Part shown: positions 1 to 12,035 of the stretch, in pieces
How positions within the stretch are numbered: the stretch's first letter is position 1
Layout: every line of letters begins with the position of its first letter
NCBI RefSeq assembly: GCF_002631205.1
Contig: NZ_PDLO01000008.1
Span: 141,589 to 205,588 of the forward strand
DNA from: Neolewinella marina
GTDB lineage: Bacteria; Bacteroidota; Bacteroidia; Chitinophagales; Saprospiraceae
Direction: 5' to 3'
DNA: 64,000 bases
The notes under the pieces: generated by a model
Databases searched by the model: none
Told to the model about the DNA's origin: nothing
What the model saw: only the letters and a program-made list of their open reading frames with translations
Made by a program: the position numbers and the translations under genes

Positions 1-241
1 GAGCGTCGCGATAATGGTCAGACTGTACGGGAATCGTAGCGTTGCTGAGCAAGACCCGGTGTGGGTTGGCATGTTCAGCGGCGCCGGAAGTCGATTCCCG
101 GCCGGAGCTTACAATGGCACACCGTACGTATGTGCACGGTCTGTTATATAATCCCCACCGCCCGGCAGATGTTCGCCCGCCGGACTGATTTCGGGCAAAC
201 ATGCCGGGGGCTGAGCCGTTGCAGTAGCCAAACCATTAACC
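1..241. other. Left-edge stretch without an assigned gene
   Basis: No convincing complete gene is visible. One frame is open from base 2 to a TAA at 149-151 (about 49 codons, no recognisable motif). It could be the 3' end of a gene entering from the left, but it could equally be chance. The stretch from about 150 to 241 leads into the GreA-C-like gene. No clear TAnnTTTG box was found directly before that start. Confidence 0.3.
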
Positions 242-712
242 ATGCAATTAACCAAGGAACAGGCTGCTGAAAAGCGGGCCGTAGCCGACCGACTGCTCAC
301 CATCAAGGAGAATTCCTACCAGAATATGCTGGCCATGCAAAACGCCGACCTGCAGGAGGCCGAAGAGACGAATGAGGAGTCGGAAAATCTCTTCGAGGAC
401 GGTAAAGTGGACCAGTCGATCAACCGCGTCGAAGCCCGCTCCTCCGTGGTGGAGGCCCTGCAGCACGAGATCCGCCTGCTGGCCAACATAGACGAGATCG
501 AGCCCACGGAGGAGATCCAGCTGGGCGACATCGTGGAGACGGACCGCGGCCTCTTTTTTGTCGGCGCCGCCAGCGATGAGTTTGAGGTGAACGGCAAGAA
601 GTACCGCGGCATCTCCACCGAGAGCCCCCTGTACAAGGCCATGCAAGGGAAGCACAACGGAGACACGGTGGAAGTGAACGATACTACCTTCCGCATCATC
701 AATTCCTACTGA
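242..712 (+). CDS. GreA/GreB C-terminal-domain-like protein
   Basis: 156 aa. The N-terminal half (about 1-85) is charged and helix-prone, like the coiled coil of Gre factors. The C-terminal half (about 90-156) reads like the FKBP-like domain of GreA/GreB, with a stretch resembling 'GD-V-T--G-FFVG' and the segment SPLYKAMQGKHNGDTVEV, close to the family's 'SPLGxALLGKxxGDxV' pattern. Gre factors bind the secondary channel of RNA polymerase and stimulate cleavage of backtracked transcripts. This protein could act that way, but the acidic residues at the coiled-coil tip that would prove cleavage activity cannot be assigned by eye. The gene stands alone and ends in a strong hairpin terminator. It could also be a Gre-fold RNA polymerase regulator of the Rnk/TraR type rather than canonical GreA. 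Confidence 0.6.
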   Translation: MQLTKEQAAEKRAVADRLLTIKENSYQNMLAMQNADLQEAEETNEESENLFEDGKVDQSINRVEARSSVVEALQHEIRLLANIDEIEPTEEIQLGDIVETDRGLFFVGAASDEFEVNGKKYRGISTESPLYKAMQGKHNGDTVEVNDTTFRIINSY

Positions 713-736
713 TCCACCCCTGAGATCAGATCAACC

Positions 737-768
737 GGGCACCGGAAATCCCCTTCCGGTGCCCTTTT
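737..768 (+). terminator. Rho-independent terminator after the GreA-C-like gene
   Basis: A perfect 11-bp stem (GGGCACCGGAA at 737-747, TTCCGGTGCCC at 754-764) with a 6-base loop is followed by TTTT at 765-768. It lies 25 bases after the upstream stop codon and just before the next start. Confidence 0.85.
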
Positions 769-778
769 ACGTTATACC

Positions 779-1117
779 ATGACCCTGAAGGAAGCCCAGG
801 AGACCGTCGACCGCTGGATCAACACCGTAGGCGTACGCTACTACGGCGAGCTGACCAACACCGCCATCCTGATGGAAGAGACCGGCGAAGTAGCCCGGCT
901 GATGGCCCGCCTCTACGGCGAGCAGTCGTTCAAGACCCCCGAGGCCGCCGCCGCCGCCCCGGGCGAACTGGCGGACGAACTGGCCGACGTGCTCTTCGTG
1001 CTCATCTGCCTGGCCAATCAGACCGGTACTGACCTGACCGCCGCCCTCGAACGCAACCTGGCCAAGAAGACCACCCGCGACCGGGAGCGCCACCGCGACA
1101 ACCCCAAGTTGCGGTAG
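779..1117 (+). CDS. MazG-like nucleotide pyrophosphohydrolase
   Basis: 112 aa, single domain. The residues ILMEETGEVARLMARLYGE match the first MazG helix (E-E-x-x-E), and ELADELADVLFVLICLAN matches the second metal-binding helix (E-x-x-D-x-x-x). The paired E/D residues would bind Mg2+. Family members hydrolyse NTPs or dNTPs to monophosphate and pyrophosphate, often as house-cleaning enzymes. The length fits the short, single-domain MazG-like group rather than the two-domain E. coli MazG. The substrate cannot be read from sequence. The gene starts 10 bases after a terminator, so its promoter may lie in or upstream of that hairpin region. Confidence 0.8.
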   Translation: MTLKEAQETVDRWINTVGVRYYGELTNTAILMEETGEVARLMARLYGEQSFKTPEAAAAAPGELADELADVLFVLICLANQTGTDLTAALERNLAKKTTRDRERHRDNPKLR

Positions 1118-1220
1118 AAGCGGTCAATGTTTTTCAAACAAAAAATATAACCCATTTGCGTACAAATGCAGATTTATCCCTAAAAGACGAATTTTTATTC
1201 GACAATTAATGGGTTTTTCC

Positions 1221-1251
1221 TTGCGAACCGCCCCGAACGTGTTTATATTTG
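1221..1251 (+). promoter_or_regulatory. Bacteroidota-type promoter of recA
   Basis: TTG at 1221-1223 and TATATTTG at 1244-1251 (consensus TAnnTTTG) are separated by 20 bases, the arrangement of the primary Bacteroidota sigma factor. The expected transcript start is a few bases downstream, leaving a leader of about 35 bases before the ATG at 1292. The region is much more AT-rich than its surroundings. I saw no LexA-type palindrome. Confidence 0.75.
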
Positions 1252-1291
1252 TAGCGTCGCAAAACAAAAGCAGTTTCAAACAAACAGGATA

Positions 1292-2371
1292 ATGGCAGAT
1301 AACCATAAAGACACCGCCGCCAAGCTGAAGGCGCTCCAGATGACGATCGACCGCCTGGACAAGGCCTACGGCAAGGGCACCATCATGCGCCTCGGCGAGA
1401 GCCAGGCCGCCAACGTGGAGGCCATCCCGACGGGCTCCCTGGGCCTCGACGTGGCCCTCGGCATCGGCGGCTTCCCCAAGGGCCGCATCATCGAGATCTA
1501 CGGCCCCGAATCCTCCGGTAAGACTACCCTGGCCATCCACGCCATCGCCGAATGCCAGAAGCGGGGCGGGATCGCCGCCATCGTCGACGCCGAGCACGCC
1601 TTCGACCGCTTCTACGCCCAGAGCCTGGGAGTAGACACCGACAACCTCCTCATCTCCCAGCCCGACAACGGGGAACAGGCCCTGGAAATCGCCGAGAACC
1701 TGATTCGTTCGGGCGCCGTCGACATCCTCGTGGTCGACTCCGTAGCCGCCCTGGTACCCCGCGCCGAGATCGAAGGGGAAATGGGCGACAGCAAGATGGG
1801 CCTCCAGGCCCGCCTCATGTCGCAGGCCATGCGGAAGCTCACCGGCACCATCGGCAAGACCGGCTGCTGCTGCATCTTCATCAACCAGCTGCGGGAGAAG
1901 ATCGGCGTCATGTTCGGCAACCCGGAGACCACTACGGGGGGTAACGCCCTGAAGTTCTACGCCTCGATGCGCCTGGACATCCGCCGCACGGGTGCCGCCA
2001 TCAAGGACAAGGAAGGCAACGTAGTTGGCAACCACGTCAAGGTAAAAGTGGCCAAGAACAAGCTGGCCCCACCCTTCCGGGTCGCCGAATTCGACATCAT
2101 GTACGGAGAGGGCATCTCGAAGTCGGGTGAGATCGTGGACCTGGGCGTTGACCAGGACATCATCCAGAAGTCCGGCGCCTGGTACGCCTACGACGAAGCC
2201 AAGATCGCCCAGGGACGGGAAGCCGCCAAGCAGTTCATGCTCGACAACCCCGAAGTGGCCGACGAGGTGGAAGCCAAGATCAAGGCCAAGCTCATGGGCC
2301 TGGAAGAGGAAGCCCGCGCCAACCGCAACGGCCGCGGCAAGACCGCCGACGCCGAAACGGCGGAAGCCTAG
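1292..2371 (+). CDS. recA: Recombinase RecA
   Basis: 359 aa, normal length. Walker A GPESSGKT is at residues 71-78, followed by the DAEHAFD segment, the Walker B region ([17 protein letters not shown]), the L1/L2 DNA-binding loops ([15 protein letters not shown] and [18 protein letters not shown]) and an acidic, Lys-rich C-terminal tail. RecA polymerises on single-stranded DNA, drives homologous strand exchange and activates the SOS co-protease function. The start at 1292 follows a good promoter. A strong terminator follows the stop, so recA appears to be monocistronic, with no recX alongside. Confidence 0.98.
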   Translation: MADNHKDTAAKLKALQMTIDRLDKAYGKGTIMRLGESQAANVEAIPTGSLGLDVALGIGGFPKGRIIEIYGPESSGKTTLAIHAIAECQKRGGIAAIVDAEHAFDRFYAQSLGVDTDNLLISQPDNGEQALEIAENLIRSGAVDILVVDSVAALVPRAEIEGEMGDSKMGLQARLMSQAMRKLTGTIGKTGCCCIFINQLREKIGVMFGNPETTTGGNALKFYASMRLDIRRTGAAIKDKEGNVVGNHVKVKVAKNKLAPPFRVAEFDIMYGEGISKSGEIVDLGVDQDIIQKSGAWYAYDEAKIAQGREAAKQFMLDNPEVADEVEAKIKAKLMGLEEEARANRNGRGKTADAETAEA

Positions 2372-2395
2372 CAGTACAACTTCCGCACTACGGCG

Positions 2396-2436
2396 AGCGC
2401 CCGTCCCGAATGCTTCGGGGCGGGCGCTTGTCTTTT
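2396..2436 (+). terminator. Rho-independent terminator after recA
   Basis: A 15-bp stem (2396-2410 with 2414-2428, one T-G wobble, 3-base loop) is followed by a T-rich tail with TTTT at 2433-2436. It falls inside the longest possible glyA reading frame, which argues that glyA starts further down. Confidence 0.85.
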
Positions 2437-2489
2437 GATCACCGATCAACTATCCGGCCCGACGGGGGGCATAATCGCCTGGGGTGCGG

Positions 2490-2497
2490 TAACTTTG
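2490..2497 (+). promoter_or_regulatory. -7 box of glyA
   Basis: TAACTTTG fits TAnnTTTG and lies 21 bases before the glyA ATG. No TTG is visible at the expected -33 position, so this is supported by the -7 box and its placement after the recA terminator only. Confidence 0.5.
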
Positions 2498-2518
2498 CAG
2501 CTTCAATCCCCCCTCCCC

Positions 2519-3811
2519 ATGAACCGCGACACCGCCGTATTCGACCTCATCGACCAGGAACTCGAACGCCAGCGCCACGGCATTGAGCTCATTGCTTCCG
2601 AAAACTTCACCAGCGCCGCCGTGATGGAGGCCATGGGCAGCTGCCTGACGAACAAGTATGCGGAGGGCTACCCCGGCAAGCGCTACTACGGCGGCTGTGA
2701 GATCGTCGACCAGGTCGAGCAGCTGGCCATCGACCGGCTGTGTGAACTCTTCGGCGCCGAATACGCCAACGTCCAGCCCCACTCCGGTGCCCAGGCCAAC
2801 GCAGCCGTATTCCTGGCCTGCCTCAAGCCCGGCGACAAGACGCTCGGCTTCAGCCTCGCCCACGGCGGCCACCTGAGCCACGGCCACCCCGCCAACTTCA
2901 GCGGCAAGAACTACCAGGCCAACTTCTACGGCGTGGAGGAGGAAACCGGCCGGATCGACATGGACAAGGTGGCTGAGAAAGCCCGCGAGGTACAGCCCAA
3001 GCTCATCATCTGCGGCGCCTCGGCTTACAGCCGCGACTGGGATTACGCCCGCTTCCGGGAAATCGCCGACGAAGTCGGCGCCCTGCTGCTGGCCGACATC
3101 GCCCACCCCGCCGGCCTCATCGCCGCCGGCCTGCTGAACGACCCGATGCCCCACTGCCACATCGTGACCAGCACCACCCACAAGACCCTGCGCGGCCCCC
3201 GTGGCGGCATCATCATGATGGGGAAAGACTTCGACAACCCCTGGGGCCGGAAGACCAAGAAGGGCAACGCCATCAAGATGAGCAGCATCCTGAACAGCGC
3301 CGTCTTCCCCGGCATGCAGGGCGGCCCCCTGGAGCACGTCATCGCCGGCAAGGCCGTGGCCTTCGGCGAGTGCCTCACCGACGGCTGGAAGGCCTACGGC
3401 AAGCAGGTCATCGCCAACGCCCGCGCCATGGCCGACGCCCTGATCGAACGCGGCTACCACATCATCAGCGGCGGCACCGACAACCACAGCATGCTGATCG
3501 ACCTGAGCAACAAGGACATCACCGGCCGCGACGCCGAGGTGGCCCTGGGCAAGGCCGACATCACCCTGAACAAGAACATGGTGCCCTTCGACAAGAAGTC
3601 GGCCGTGGTCACCAGCGGCATCCGCATCGGCACGGCGGCCATCACCACCCGGGGCTTCAACGAAGACGACTGCCGGCAGACCGTCGCCTGGATCGACGAG
3701 GTGATCCGCAACGCCAACGACGAGGCGATTCTCGCCCGGATCCGCGGCGAAGTGCACGCCTTCATGGAGCGGTTCCCCCTCTACTCCGAGGAGCTGGTCA
3801 GCGGCCGCTAA
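2519..3811 (+). CDS. glyA: Serine hydroxymethyltransferase
   Basis: 430 aa. This PLP enzyme interconverts serine and glycine using tetrahydrofolate and is the main source of one-carbon units. The PLP-binding lysine is Lys222 in the motif [12 protein letters not shown]. Other family signatures are IELIASENF near the N terminus, [15 protein letters not shown], and [12 protein letters not shown] before the lysine. The reading frame is open from 2435, but the upstream part contains the recA terminator and a promoter box, so the ATG at 2519 ([18 protein letters not shown]) is chosen. It matches the usual family start and length. Confidence 0.97.
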   Translation: MNRDTAVFDLIDQELERQRHGIELIASENFTSAAVMEAMGSCLTNKYAEGYPGKRYYGGCEIVDQVEQLAIDRLCELFGAEYANVQPHSGAQANAAVFLACLKPGDKTLGFSLAHGGHLSHGHPANFSGKNYQANFYGVEEETGRIDMDKVAEKAREVQPKLIICGASAYSRDWDYARFREIADEVGALLLADIAHPAGLIAAGLLNDPMPHCHIVTSTTHKTLRGPRGGIIMMGKDFDNPWGRKTKKGNAIKMSSILNSAVFPGMQGGPLEHVIAGKAVAFGECLTDGWKAYGKQVIANARAMADALIERGYHIISGGTDNHSMLIDLSNKDITGRDAEVALGKADITLNKNMVPFDKKSAVVTSGIRIGTAAITTRGFNEDDCRQTVAWIDEVIRNANDEAILARIRGEVHAFMERFPLYSEELVSGR

Positions 3812-3925
3812 ACCTGCGGTTCCGCTGAAAAAAAGGATAGTTTTAGGTAGAACGAAGATTTACCGAATATTTAAGCGGGGGACCGCATCGGAAGCGTATA
3901 TTAATAGCGTTATTACCTTACGGAC

Positions 3926-4079
3926 TTGTTGGGGTTTTGCATTTCTGTCCGATAACGAGCCAGTTTTAGGTTGGACGAGGCGCGGAAAGCGGATCGTAGC
4001 CCAGCTACGAAGCCGTTTTTAGCAACGAAGTACAGGCTAAAAGGGGCCGTTTGCAGGTCGAATGGTAAAACCCCAACAA
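3926..4079 (+). repeat. Structured 154-bp element, copy A
   Basis: The ends are perfect 13-base inverted repeats (TTGTTGGGGTTTT at 3926-3938, AAAACCCCAACAA at 4067-4079). An inner hairpin lies at 3994-4010 (TCGTAGC, loop CCA, GCTACGA). A second, inverted copy lies at 33744-33898 and has the same layout. Their stems differ by compensatory changes (see findings). No ORF of note lies inside. It sits between glyA and the GH3 gene, ending 61 bases before the GH3 start. It could be a MITE-like mobile repeat or a structured RNA. Confidence 0.8.
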
Positions 4080-4140
4080 ACCCTTTCGGGCTTTGCCCAC
4101 GTCTTGGCGCTATTTATACCAGCTTACTATTCCCCGGTCC

Positions 4141-7142
<3,002 letters not shown>

Positions 7143-7146
<4 letters not shown>

Positions 7147-8615
7147 CGCGTACCCCCGCTAATCGCCTTGTACAGGAACCCGGCGGGCAGCTGGTCGGTC
7201 AGTTCCATGCCGTTGAGTACGGCAAACTCCTCGAGCCGGTCCTGGGGAATGCCCGCGTCCAGCAGGGCCTCGCGCAGCGTCTTGGCGCGGTTGGTCGTCA
7301 TGATCTTGATACGCTCCGGCTTGCGGTTCAGCTTGCTCTGGTCGCGCAGTTCGTTGAAGCTGCGGATGCTGGATTCCATCTCCGGAGCGTAGCGGTTGAA
7401 GTCGGAGGCCATGGACAGTCCTGCCATCATGTAAATGTTGCCGCCGTAGCTGATGAAGCTGGCGATGGTGCCCAGGGAGGAGCGCTGTCCCTGCTGGTTC
7501 TGCTGGTCAATCTGCCCGATGACGGTGGTAGCGGGCAAGCCATTGATGGCCTGGTCGCTGGTGCGGGAAACCTGTACCTTGTTCTGCTGGACAAATTCCT
7601 GGGCCGCGGAGCGAGGGTCACTGCCGGGGGCCAGCCGCATCTGCATGATGGCTTTTTGATCGGGGGCCACCATCTGCACCATGGTGGGTGAATTGATGAG
7701 TTGCCAGCTGCGGGGGATAGTGAAGTAGAAGCGCAGGTCGGGGTGGTAGAAAGCGCCGCTCTCCACGTAACCCTTCTTGGGGTCCTCCCCGTAGAGGATG
7801 CCGTCGATCCGCCGCAGGTAGCCCTCGCGGTCCACCTCGTAGTTTGCCCGGTTATCGGCCGCCTGGAACTGCTGGGCGAGCTCGGCTACGCGGGCTTCGC
7901 GGTTGAGGGGGTCGGGGTGGGTGCTGAGGAAGGTGGGCGCCCGGTTCTCGGAGCCGCCGCTGAGGCGGTCCAGGGTGCTGAAAAAGCCGGCCATTTCCTG
8001 AGCGTCGTAGCCGATGGCGGTGGAATACTTTACGCCCAGTTCGTCGGACTGGCTCTCGGCGTCGCGACCGAACTTGAGGAACAAGAGCTGCATGCCCTGC
8101 ATGAGGGTCTGCCCCTGGCTGGCCAGCTCCGGCGAGAGGATCATCCCGCCGATCAGGCCAATCTGCGCCAGCTGCTGCTTGCTCTGTTGGGCCACGGTAT
8201 GGCGGGCGGTCACGTGGCCGATCTCGTGGCCGAGGACGCCCGCGAACTGGGCCTCATTATTGAAGTGGGCCATGATGCCCCGGGTAAAGTAGACGAAGCC
8301 GCCGGGAACGGCGAAAGCGTTCACCACCTCGGAATCCACCAGCCGGAAGGTCCAGGGAAGGTTGGGGCGCTCGGAAATGGCGGCCATTGCGTTCCCCTTT
8401 TCCGTAAGGAAGCGCTGCAACTGGGCATCTTCGTATAGCCCGAACTCCGCCACCACCTGGGGGTCGTACTCCTTGCCCATCTGGATTTCGCTTTCCTCGG
8501 AGATCAGGGAGATCTGTCGCTTGCCGGTGACCGGGTTCGTGGCACAGCTGGGCAGGACGAACAGGAAGGTGAGCAAAAGCAAGGCGGCGCACAAGCGCGA
8601 GAGGGTAACGTACAT
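7143..8615 (-). CDS. M48 family metalloprotease, lipoprotein
   Basis: 490 aa. Residues 1-24 form a lipoprotein signal with lipobox LPSC (Cys24). The zinc site is HEIGH at 130-134, with the third ligand probably Glu187 in ESQSDELG. This is the BepA/LoiP/Oma1 group of envelope proteases that degrade or quality-check outer-membrane proteins. The C-terminal part (from about 270) carries an extra domain and ends with a LysM-like segment (about 430-490). The frame is open upstream to 8768, but the ATG at 8615 begins the signal sequence and is chosen. It lies 88 bases downstream of the dipeptide epimerase stop, on the same strand. Confidence 0.9.
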
Positions 8616-8703
8616 GTCTTGTTGGCAGATGGTTTCCCAGCTAGAAGTCGGCCCGGGCCGAATAAGTTTGCTGCAAAAAGTTAAGCGTGGCCCGCCTGCT
8701 CCC

Positions 8704-9735
8704 CTACTTGAGCACTGCTCCCGTCCCTGGCCGGTCGGGGTAGATGGCGTATCCCGTCTGCGGGTCAAAGGTGACGCCGGTGGCCGGGTCGTCGGCCAGC
8801 AGCATGGCGCCGTCCAGATCGGCGTAGTCGAGTTCGGGCAGCAATTGGGCGATGCCGCTGATGCCCACGCTGCTTTCGGTCATACAGCCGGCCATCACCT
8901 GCAGGCCCAGGGTGCGGGCCCGGGCGATCATGCGGCGGGCGGGCAGCAGTCCCCCACACTTTACGACCTTGATGTTGATGCCGGAGAAGTGCTCGGCGCA
9001 GCGGTCGACGTCGTCCTCCGTCTGGCAGCTTTCGTCGGCCAGTACGGGCAGCACGCTGTGGCGGTGCACCTCGGCCTGGCCAGCGGTATCGGCGGGCTTC
9101 AGCGGCTGCTCAATAAACACTACTCCCAGTTCGCTCAGGGGACCGGAGAAGTCGATGGCCTGCCGGGCCGTCCACCCCGTGTTGGCATCCACGTAGAAGG
9201 GGGCGTCGGTGTGCTCGCGCAGGGCGCGGATGATGGCCACGTCGTCGTCGCCGCCACCCAGTTTGATCTTGTACACCGGCCAGGGGAAAGCGCGCAGCTT
9301 GCGGACCATCTCTTCCACCGGTGCCAGGCCAATGGTGTAGCAGGTAGGAACGTGGCGCGTGCGGTCCTGCTCCCACAGCAGTCCAAGTCGCTGTCCATGG
9401 GCCTTGGCCCAGAGGTCGTGGAGGGCCACGTCGAGGGCGCAGCGGAGGAAGGGGTTGAAATCCACCGGGACCGTCCCTTCCAGCAAAGCGCCTACCCCGC
9501 TTTCCTTCAGTTCACCCAGGGAATGGCGCGCGAACGCGGGTGCCAGGGTCCGCAATTCCGCCGCGCAACGCTGGCTGTCGAGTCCGTAGTAGCGGGTCAT
9601 CGCCGTCTCTCCCAGTCCGCTGAATTCCCCCTCGCTGAGTTCGACGATCAGGGTGGGCTGCTCGGTCCGGCTTTCGTGGGCAATGCGGAAGGGATCGCGT
9701 AGGGGTAGGGAGAGTTGGTGGACTTTAAGCTTCAA
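8704..9735 (-). CDS. Dipeptide epimerase (L-Ala-D/L-Glu epimerase type), enolase superfamily
   Basis: 343 aa. The muconate-lactonising branch of the enolase superfamily is clear. The KIK motif at 156-158 supplies one catalytic lysine. Asp183 (VDAN), Glu209 (FIEQ) and Asp234 (LADES) are the metal ligands, and the lysines at 256/259 (NIKVVKCGG) supply the opposite base. Family members racemise the second residue of L-Ala-D-Glu from murein peptides, feeding recycled peptide into central metabolism. This fits the neighbouring cell-wall glycosidase, although dipeptide specificity varies within the family. The start codon is TTG (MKLKVHQLSLPLRDPF). No nearby ATG gives a full N-terminal domain. Confidence 0.88.
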   Translation of the reverse strand: MKLKVHQLSLPLRDPFRIAHESRTEQPTLIVELSEGEFSGLGETAMTRYYGLDSQRCAAELRTLAPAFARHSLGELKESGVGALLEGTVPVDFNPFLRCALDVALHDLWAKAHGQRLGLLWEQDRTRHVPTCYTIGLAPVEEMVRKLRAFPWPVYKIKLGGGDDDVAIIRALREHTDAPFYVDANTGWTARQAIDFSGPLSELGVVFIEQPLKPADTAGQAEVHRHSVLPVLADESCQTEDDVDRCAEHFSGINIKVVKCGGLLPARRMIARARTLGLQVMAGCMTESSVGISGIAQLLPELDYADLDGAMLLADDPATGVTFDPQTGYAIYPDRPGTGAVLK

Positions 9736-9986
9736 GGGGTGAAGGGGTGAGTTGGAGAGTTAGTGAATTGGTGAATTAGGGTGCATTTATCCCTCGCTTC
9801 GCTCGGGCCGGGAAATTAGAGGGGTTAGAGTAGTTAGAGGTGCTGCATTTATCCCTCGCTTCGCTCGGGCAAGGGCGCTGTCAGGGCACGGGACTAAAAG
9901 ACTAAAGCCCTAACAGACCAAAAAACTCAATCACTAAAAGACTAAAAAACCACTAATCAAAAAATCAATGACTACGCCATCCCTCC
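9736..9986. repeat. Intergenic spacer with direct repeats
   Basis: This 251-base spacer has no gene. It holds a 27-base direct repeat at 9782-9808 and 9844-9870 (period 62; it begins TGCATTTATCCCTCG and ends CGCTCGGGC). It also has short low-complexity repeats: GTGAATTGGTGAATTAG-like near 9765 and two ACTAAAAGACTAAA copies near 9893 and 9942. Confidence 0.75.
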
Positions 9987-11288
9987 CTACTTCTGGCGGA
10001 AGAAGATGGTGATGGGTACTCCGGTGAAGTCGAAGTTCTCGCGCAACTGGTTTTCCAGGTAGTTCTTGTAGCTGTCCTTCACGTGCTGGGGGTGGTTGCA
10101 GAAGAAGGCAAAGGCCGGGTAGGCCAGGGGCAGCTGGGAGACGAACTTGATGGAGATGACGCGCCCGCGGGAGGCTGGGGGGCTGTAGCGCTCAATGGCC
10201 GGCAGCATGACGTCGTTGAGCTTGGAGGTGGGGATGCGGCGGGTACGGTTGGCGTATACCCGTTCGGCGGCTTCGATGGTCTTCATAATGCGCTGCTTCT
10301 CGGTGACGCTCATGAAAACGACCGGCACGTCATTGAAGGGGGCGAAGCGGCGGCGCACCTCGGCTTCGTAGTCGCGGGCGGTGTTGGTTTCCTTGTTCTC
10401 GACCAGGTCCCACTTGTTGATGGCGATTACGATGCCCTTGTTGTTGCGCTGGGCGAGGCGGAAGATGGCCAGGTCCTGGCTTTCCACCTTGTCGGTAGCG
10501 TCGATCATGAGCACGCAGACGTCGGCCTTTTCAATGGCGCGGATGGCGCGCATGACGGAGTAGTACTCCAGGTTCTCGTGCACCTTGGCCTTCTTGCGGA
10601 TGCCGGCGGTATCGATGAGGATGAATTCCTTGCCGTACTTGTTGTAGTGGCTGTTGATCGTATCGCGGGTGGTGCCGGCGATGTCGGTCACGATGTTGCG
10701 CTCCTCGCCGAGCAGGGCGTTGATGAAGCTGGACTTGCCGGCGTTGGGTTGCCCCACGATGGCGAGTTGCATCAGTTCGTTGGGTTCCTCCTCGTGGTTG
10801 GTGATGTATTCCACGGCCGCATCGAGCAGGTCGCCCGTACCGCTGCCGGTGACGGAGGAGAGGAAGAAGGTTTGCTCAAAGCCCAGCGACCAGAATTCGT
10901 TGGCCTCCAGCTGCCGCTGGTTGTTGTCGACCTTGTTAACGGCCAGCAGGACGGGCTTTTCGGCGCGGCGCAGCATCTGGGCCACCTCCTCGTCGAGGTC
11001 GGTGATGCCCGTGGTCACGTCGACCATGAAGAGAATGACGGTGGCTTCCTCGATGGCGATCTCCACCTGGTCGCGGATGGCGGCCTCGAAGACGTCGTCG
11101 CTGTTGCGCACGAAGCCGCCGGTGTCCACCACGGCGAATTCCTTGCCGTTCCAGTGGCTCTGGCCGTACTGCCGGTCGCGGGTCACCCCACTCTGGTCAT
11201 CGACGATGCTTTGCCGTTCTCCGATCAGGCGGTTAAAGAGGGTGGACTTCCCCACGTTGGGGCGTCCTACGATGGCAACGATATCCAT
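9987..11288 (-). CDS. der: Ribosome-assembly GTPase Der (EngA)
   Basis: 433 aa, the normal length. It has two tandem GTPase domains: the first P-loop is GRPNVGKST near residue 8 and the second is GQPNAGKSS near residue 180. Each has its own DTxG switch (DTGG, DTAG) and NKxD (NKVD, NKWD) motifs, and a KH-like domain follows from about 350. Der binds the 50S subunit precursor and is essential for its maturation. The frame is open upstream to 11594, but MDIVAIVGRPNVGKS at 11288 is the family start. The preceding rnhB gene is on the same strand, 79 bases upstream. Confidence 0.97.
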   Translation of the reverse strand: MDIVAIVGRPNVGKSTLFNRLIGERQSIVDDQSGVTRDRQYGQSHWNGKEFAVVDTGGFVRNSDDVFEAAIRDQVEIAIEEATVILFMVDVTTGITDLDEEVAQMLRRAEKPVLLAVNKVDNNQRQLEANEFWSLGFEQTFFLSSVTGSGTGDLLDAAVEYITNHEEEPNELMQLAIVGQPNAGKSSFINALLGEERNIVTDIAGTTRDTINSHYNKYGKEFILIDTAGIRKKAKVHENLEYYSVMRAIRAIEKADVCVLMIDATDKVESQDLAIFRLAQRNNKGIVIAINKWDLVENKETNTARDYEAEVRRRFAPFNDVPVVFMSVTEKQRIMKTIEAAERVYANRTRRIPTSKLNDVMLPAIERYSPPASRGRVISIKFVSQLPLAYPAFAFFCNHPQHVKDSYKNYLENQLRENFDFTGVPITIFFRQK

Positions 11289-11367
11289 AGAATGAGGTCT
11301 AAAACTGAAGTCTGCTAATACCGTAGTACAATAGTACCGCCTTTTCGTTCGCCGTCCGGGGTACGGC

Positions 11368-11973
11368 TTACTGGAAGAGGCGGTATTGCTTGCCACCCGG
11401 CAGGAGGGTAAAGCTACGGCGGTGATGCACGGTAGCTCCGTGTTGCGCGATGGCGGCACGGTGGGCTTTCGTGGGGTACCCCCGGTTGGTATTCCAGCCG
11501 AACTGGGGGTATTTCGTGTGGAGGTCACGCAGGCAGGCGTCGCGGTGCGTCTTGGCCAGGATACCGGCCGCGGCGATGCTCTGGTACCTGCCATCCCCCT
11601 TGATCACGCAAAGGTGGTCAATTCCGGCGTAGGGAACGAAGAACTTCCCGTCGATGAGGAGGAAATCGGGCCGCACCTCCAGGGCTTCGATCGCGCGGTG
11701 CATGGCGCGGTAGCTCGACTGGAAGATGTTGTAGCGGTCGATCTCCTCTACGCTGCAGCGGGCCACCCGCCAGGCCAGGGCATCGGCCTCGATCTCTTGG
11801 CGCAGGGCATCGCGGGCCGCCTCGTCGAGTTTCTTGCTGTCGTTCAGCCGGGGATTGTCGTAGCCCGGGGGCAGGACCACGGCCGCGGCAAAGACGGGAC
11901 CGGCCAGGCAGCCGCGGCCGGCCTCGTCGCAACCGGCTTCCAGGCGGCCTTCGGTGTGGTAGGGCAGTAACAC
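11368..11973 (-). CDS. rnhB: Ribonuclease HII
   Basis: 201 aa. Type 2 RNase H, which cleaves the RNA strand of RNA-DNA hybrids and removes single ribonucleotides from DNA. The catalytic acidic residues are visible as CDEAGRG (Asp16, Glu17) and LLIDGK (Asp108), followed by IKGDGRYQSIAAAGILAKTHRD, the typical core of the family, and GYPTKAH. The start codon is GTG at 11973. The -7 promoter box ends only 5 bases upstream, so the message may be nearly leaderless. Confidence 0.96.
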   Translation of the reverse strand: MLLPYHTEGRLEAGCDEAGRGCLAGPVFAAAVVLPPGYDNPRLNDSKKLDEAARDALRQEIEADALAWRVARCSVEEIDRYNIFQSSYRAMHRAIEALEVRPDFLLIDGKFFVPYAGIDHLCVIKGDGRYQSIAAAGILAKTHRDACLRDLHTKYPQFGWNTNRGYPTKAHRAAIAQHGATVHHRRSFTLLPGGKQYRLFQ

Positions 11974-11977
11974 GGCG

Positions 11978-12010
11978 CAAAATTACAATATCCCCTCCAC
12001 CCTACCCCAA
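11978..12010 (-). promoter_or_regulatory. Promoter of rnhB
   Basis: Read on the minus strand, TTG (12010-12008) and TAATTTTG (11985-11978) are separated by 22 bases and fit the Bacteroidota -33/-7 pattern. The predicted transcript start falls within a few bases of the GTG start codon at 11973. Confidence 0.65.
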
Positions 12011-12035
12011 TCGACCGGGTTTGCTACATTCGGGG

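Noticed and set aside
2..151. 3' end of a gene entering from the left edge
   Set aside because: Only ~49 codons with no motif; noted in the edge feature but too weak to call.
737..768. Riboswitch upstream of the MazG-like gene
   Set aside because: The hairpin is a simple terminator with a T-run after the upstream gene; no conserved aptamer pattern was seen.
2435..2518. Upstream extension of glyA
   Set aside because: It begins right at the recA terminator's T-rich tail and contains the -7 box. Family members start at [14 protein letters not shown] sequence.
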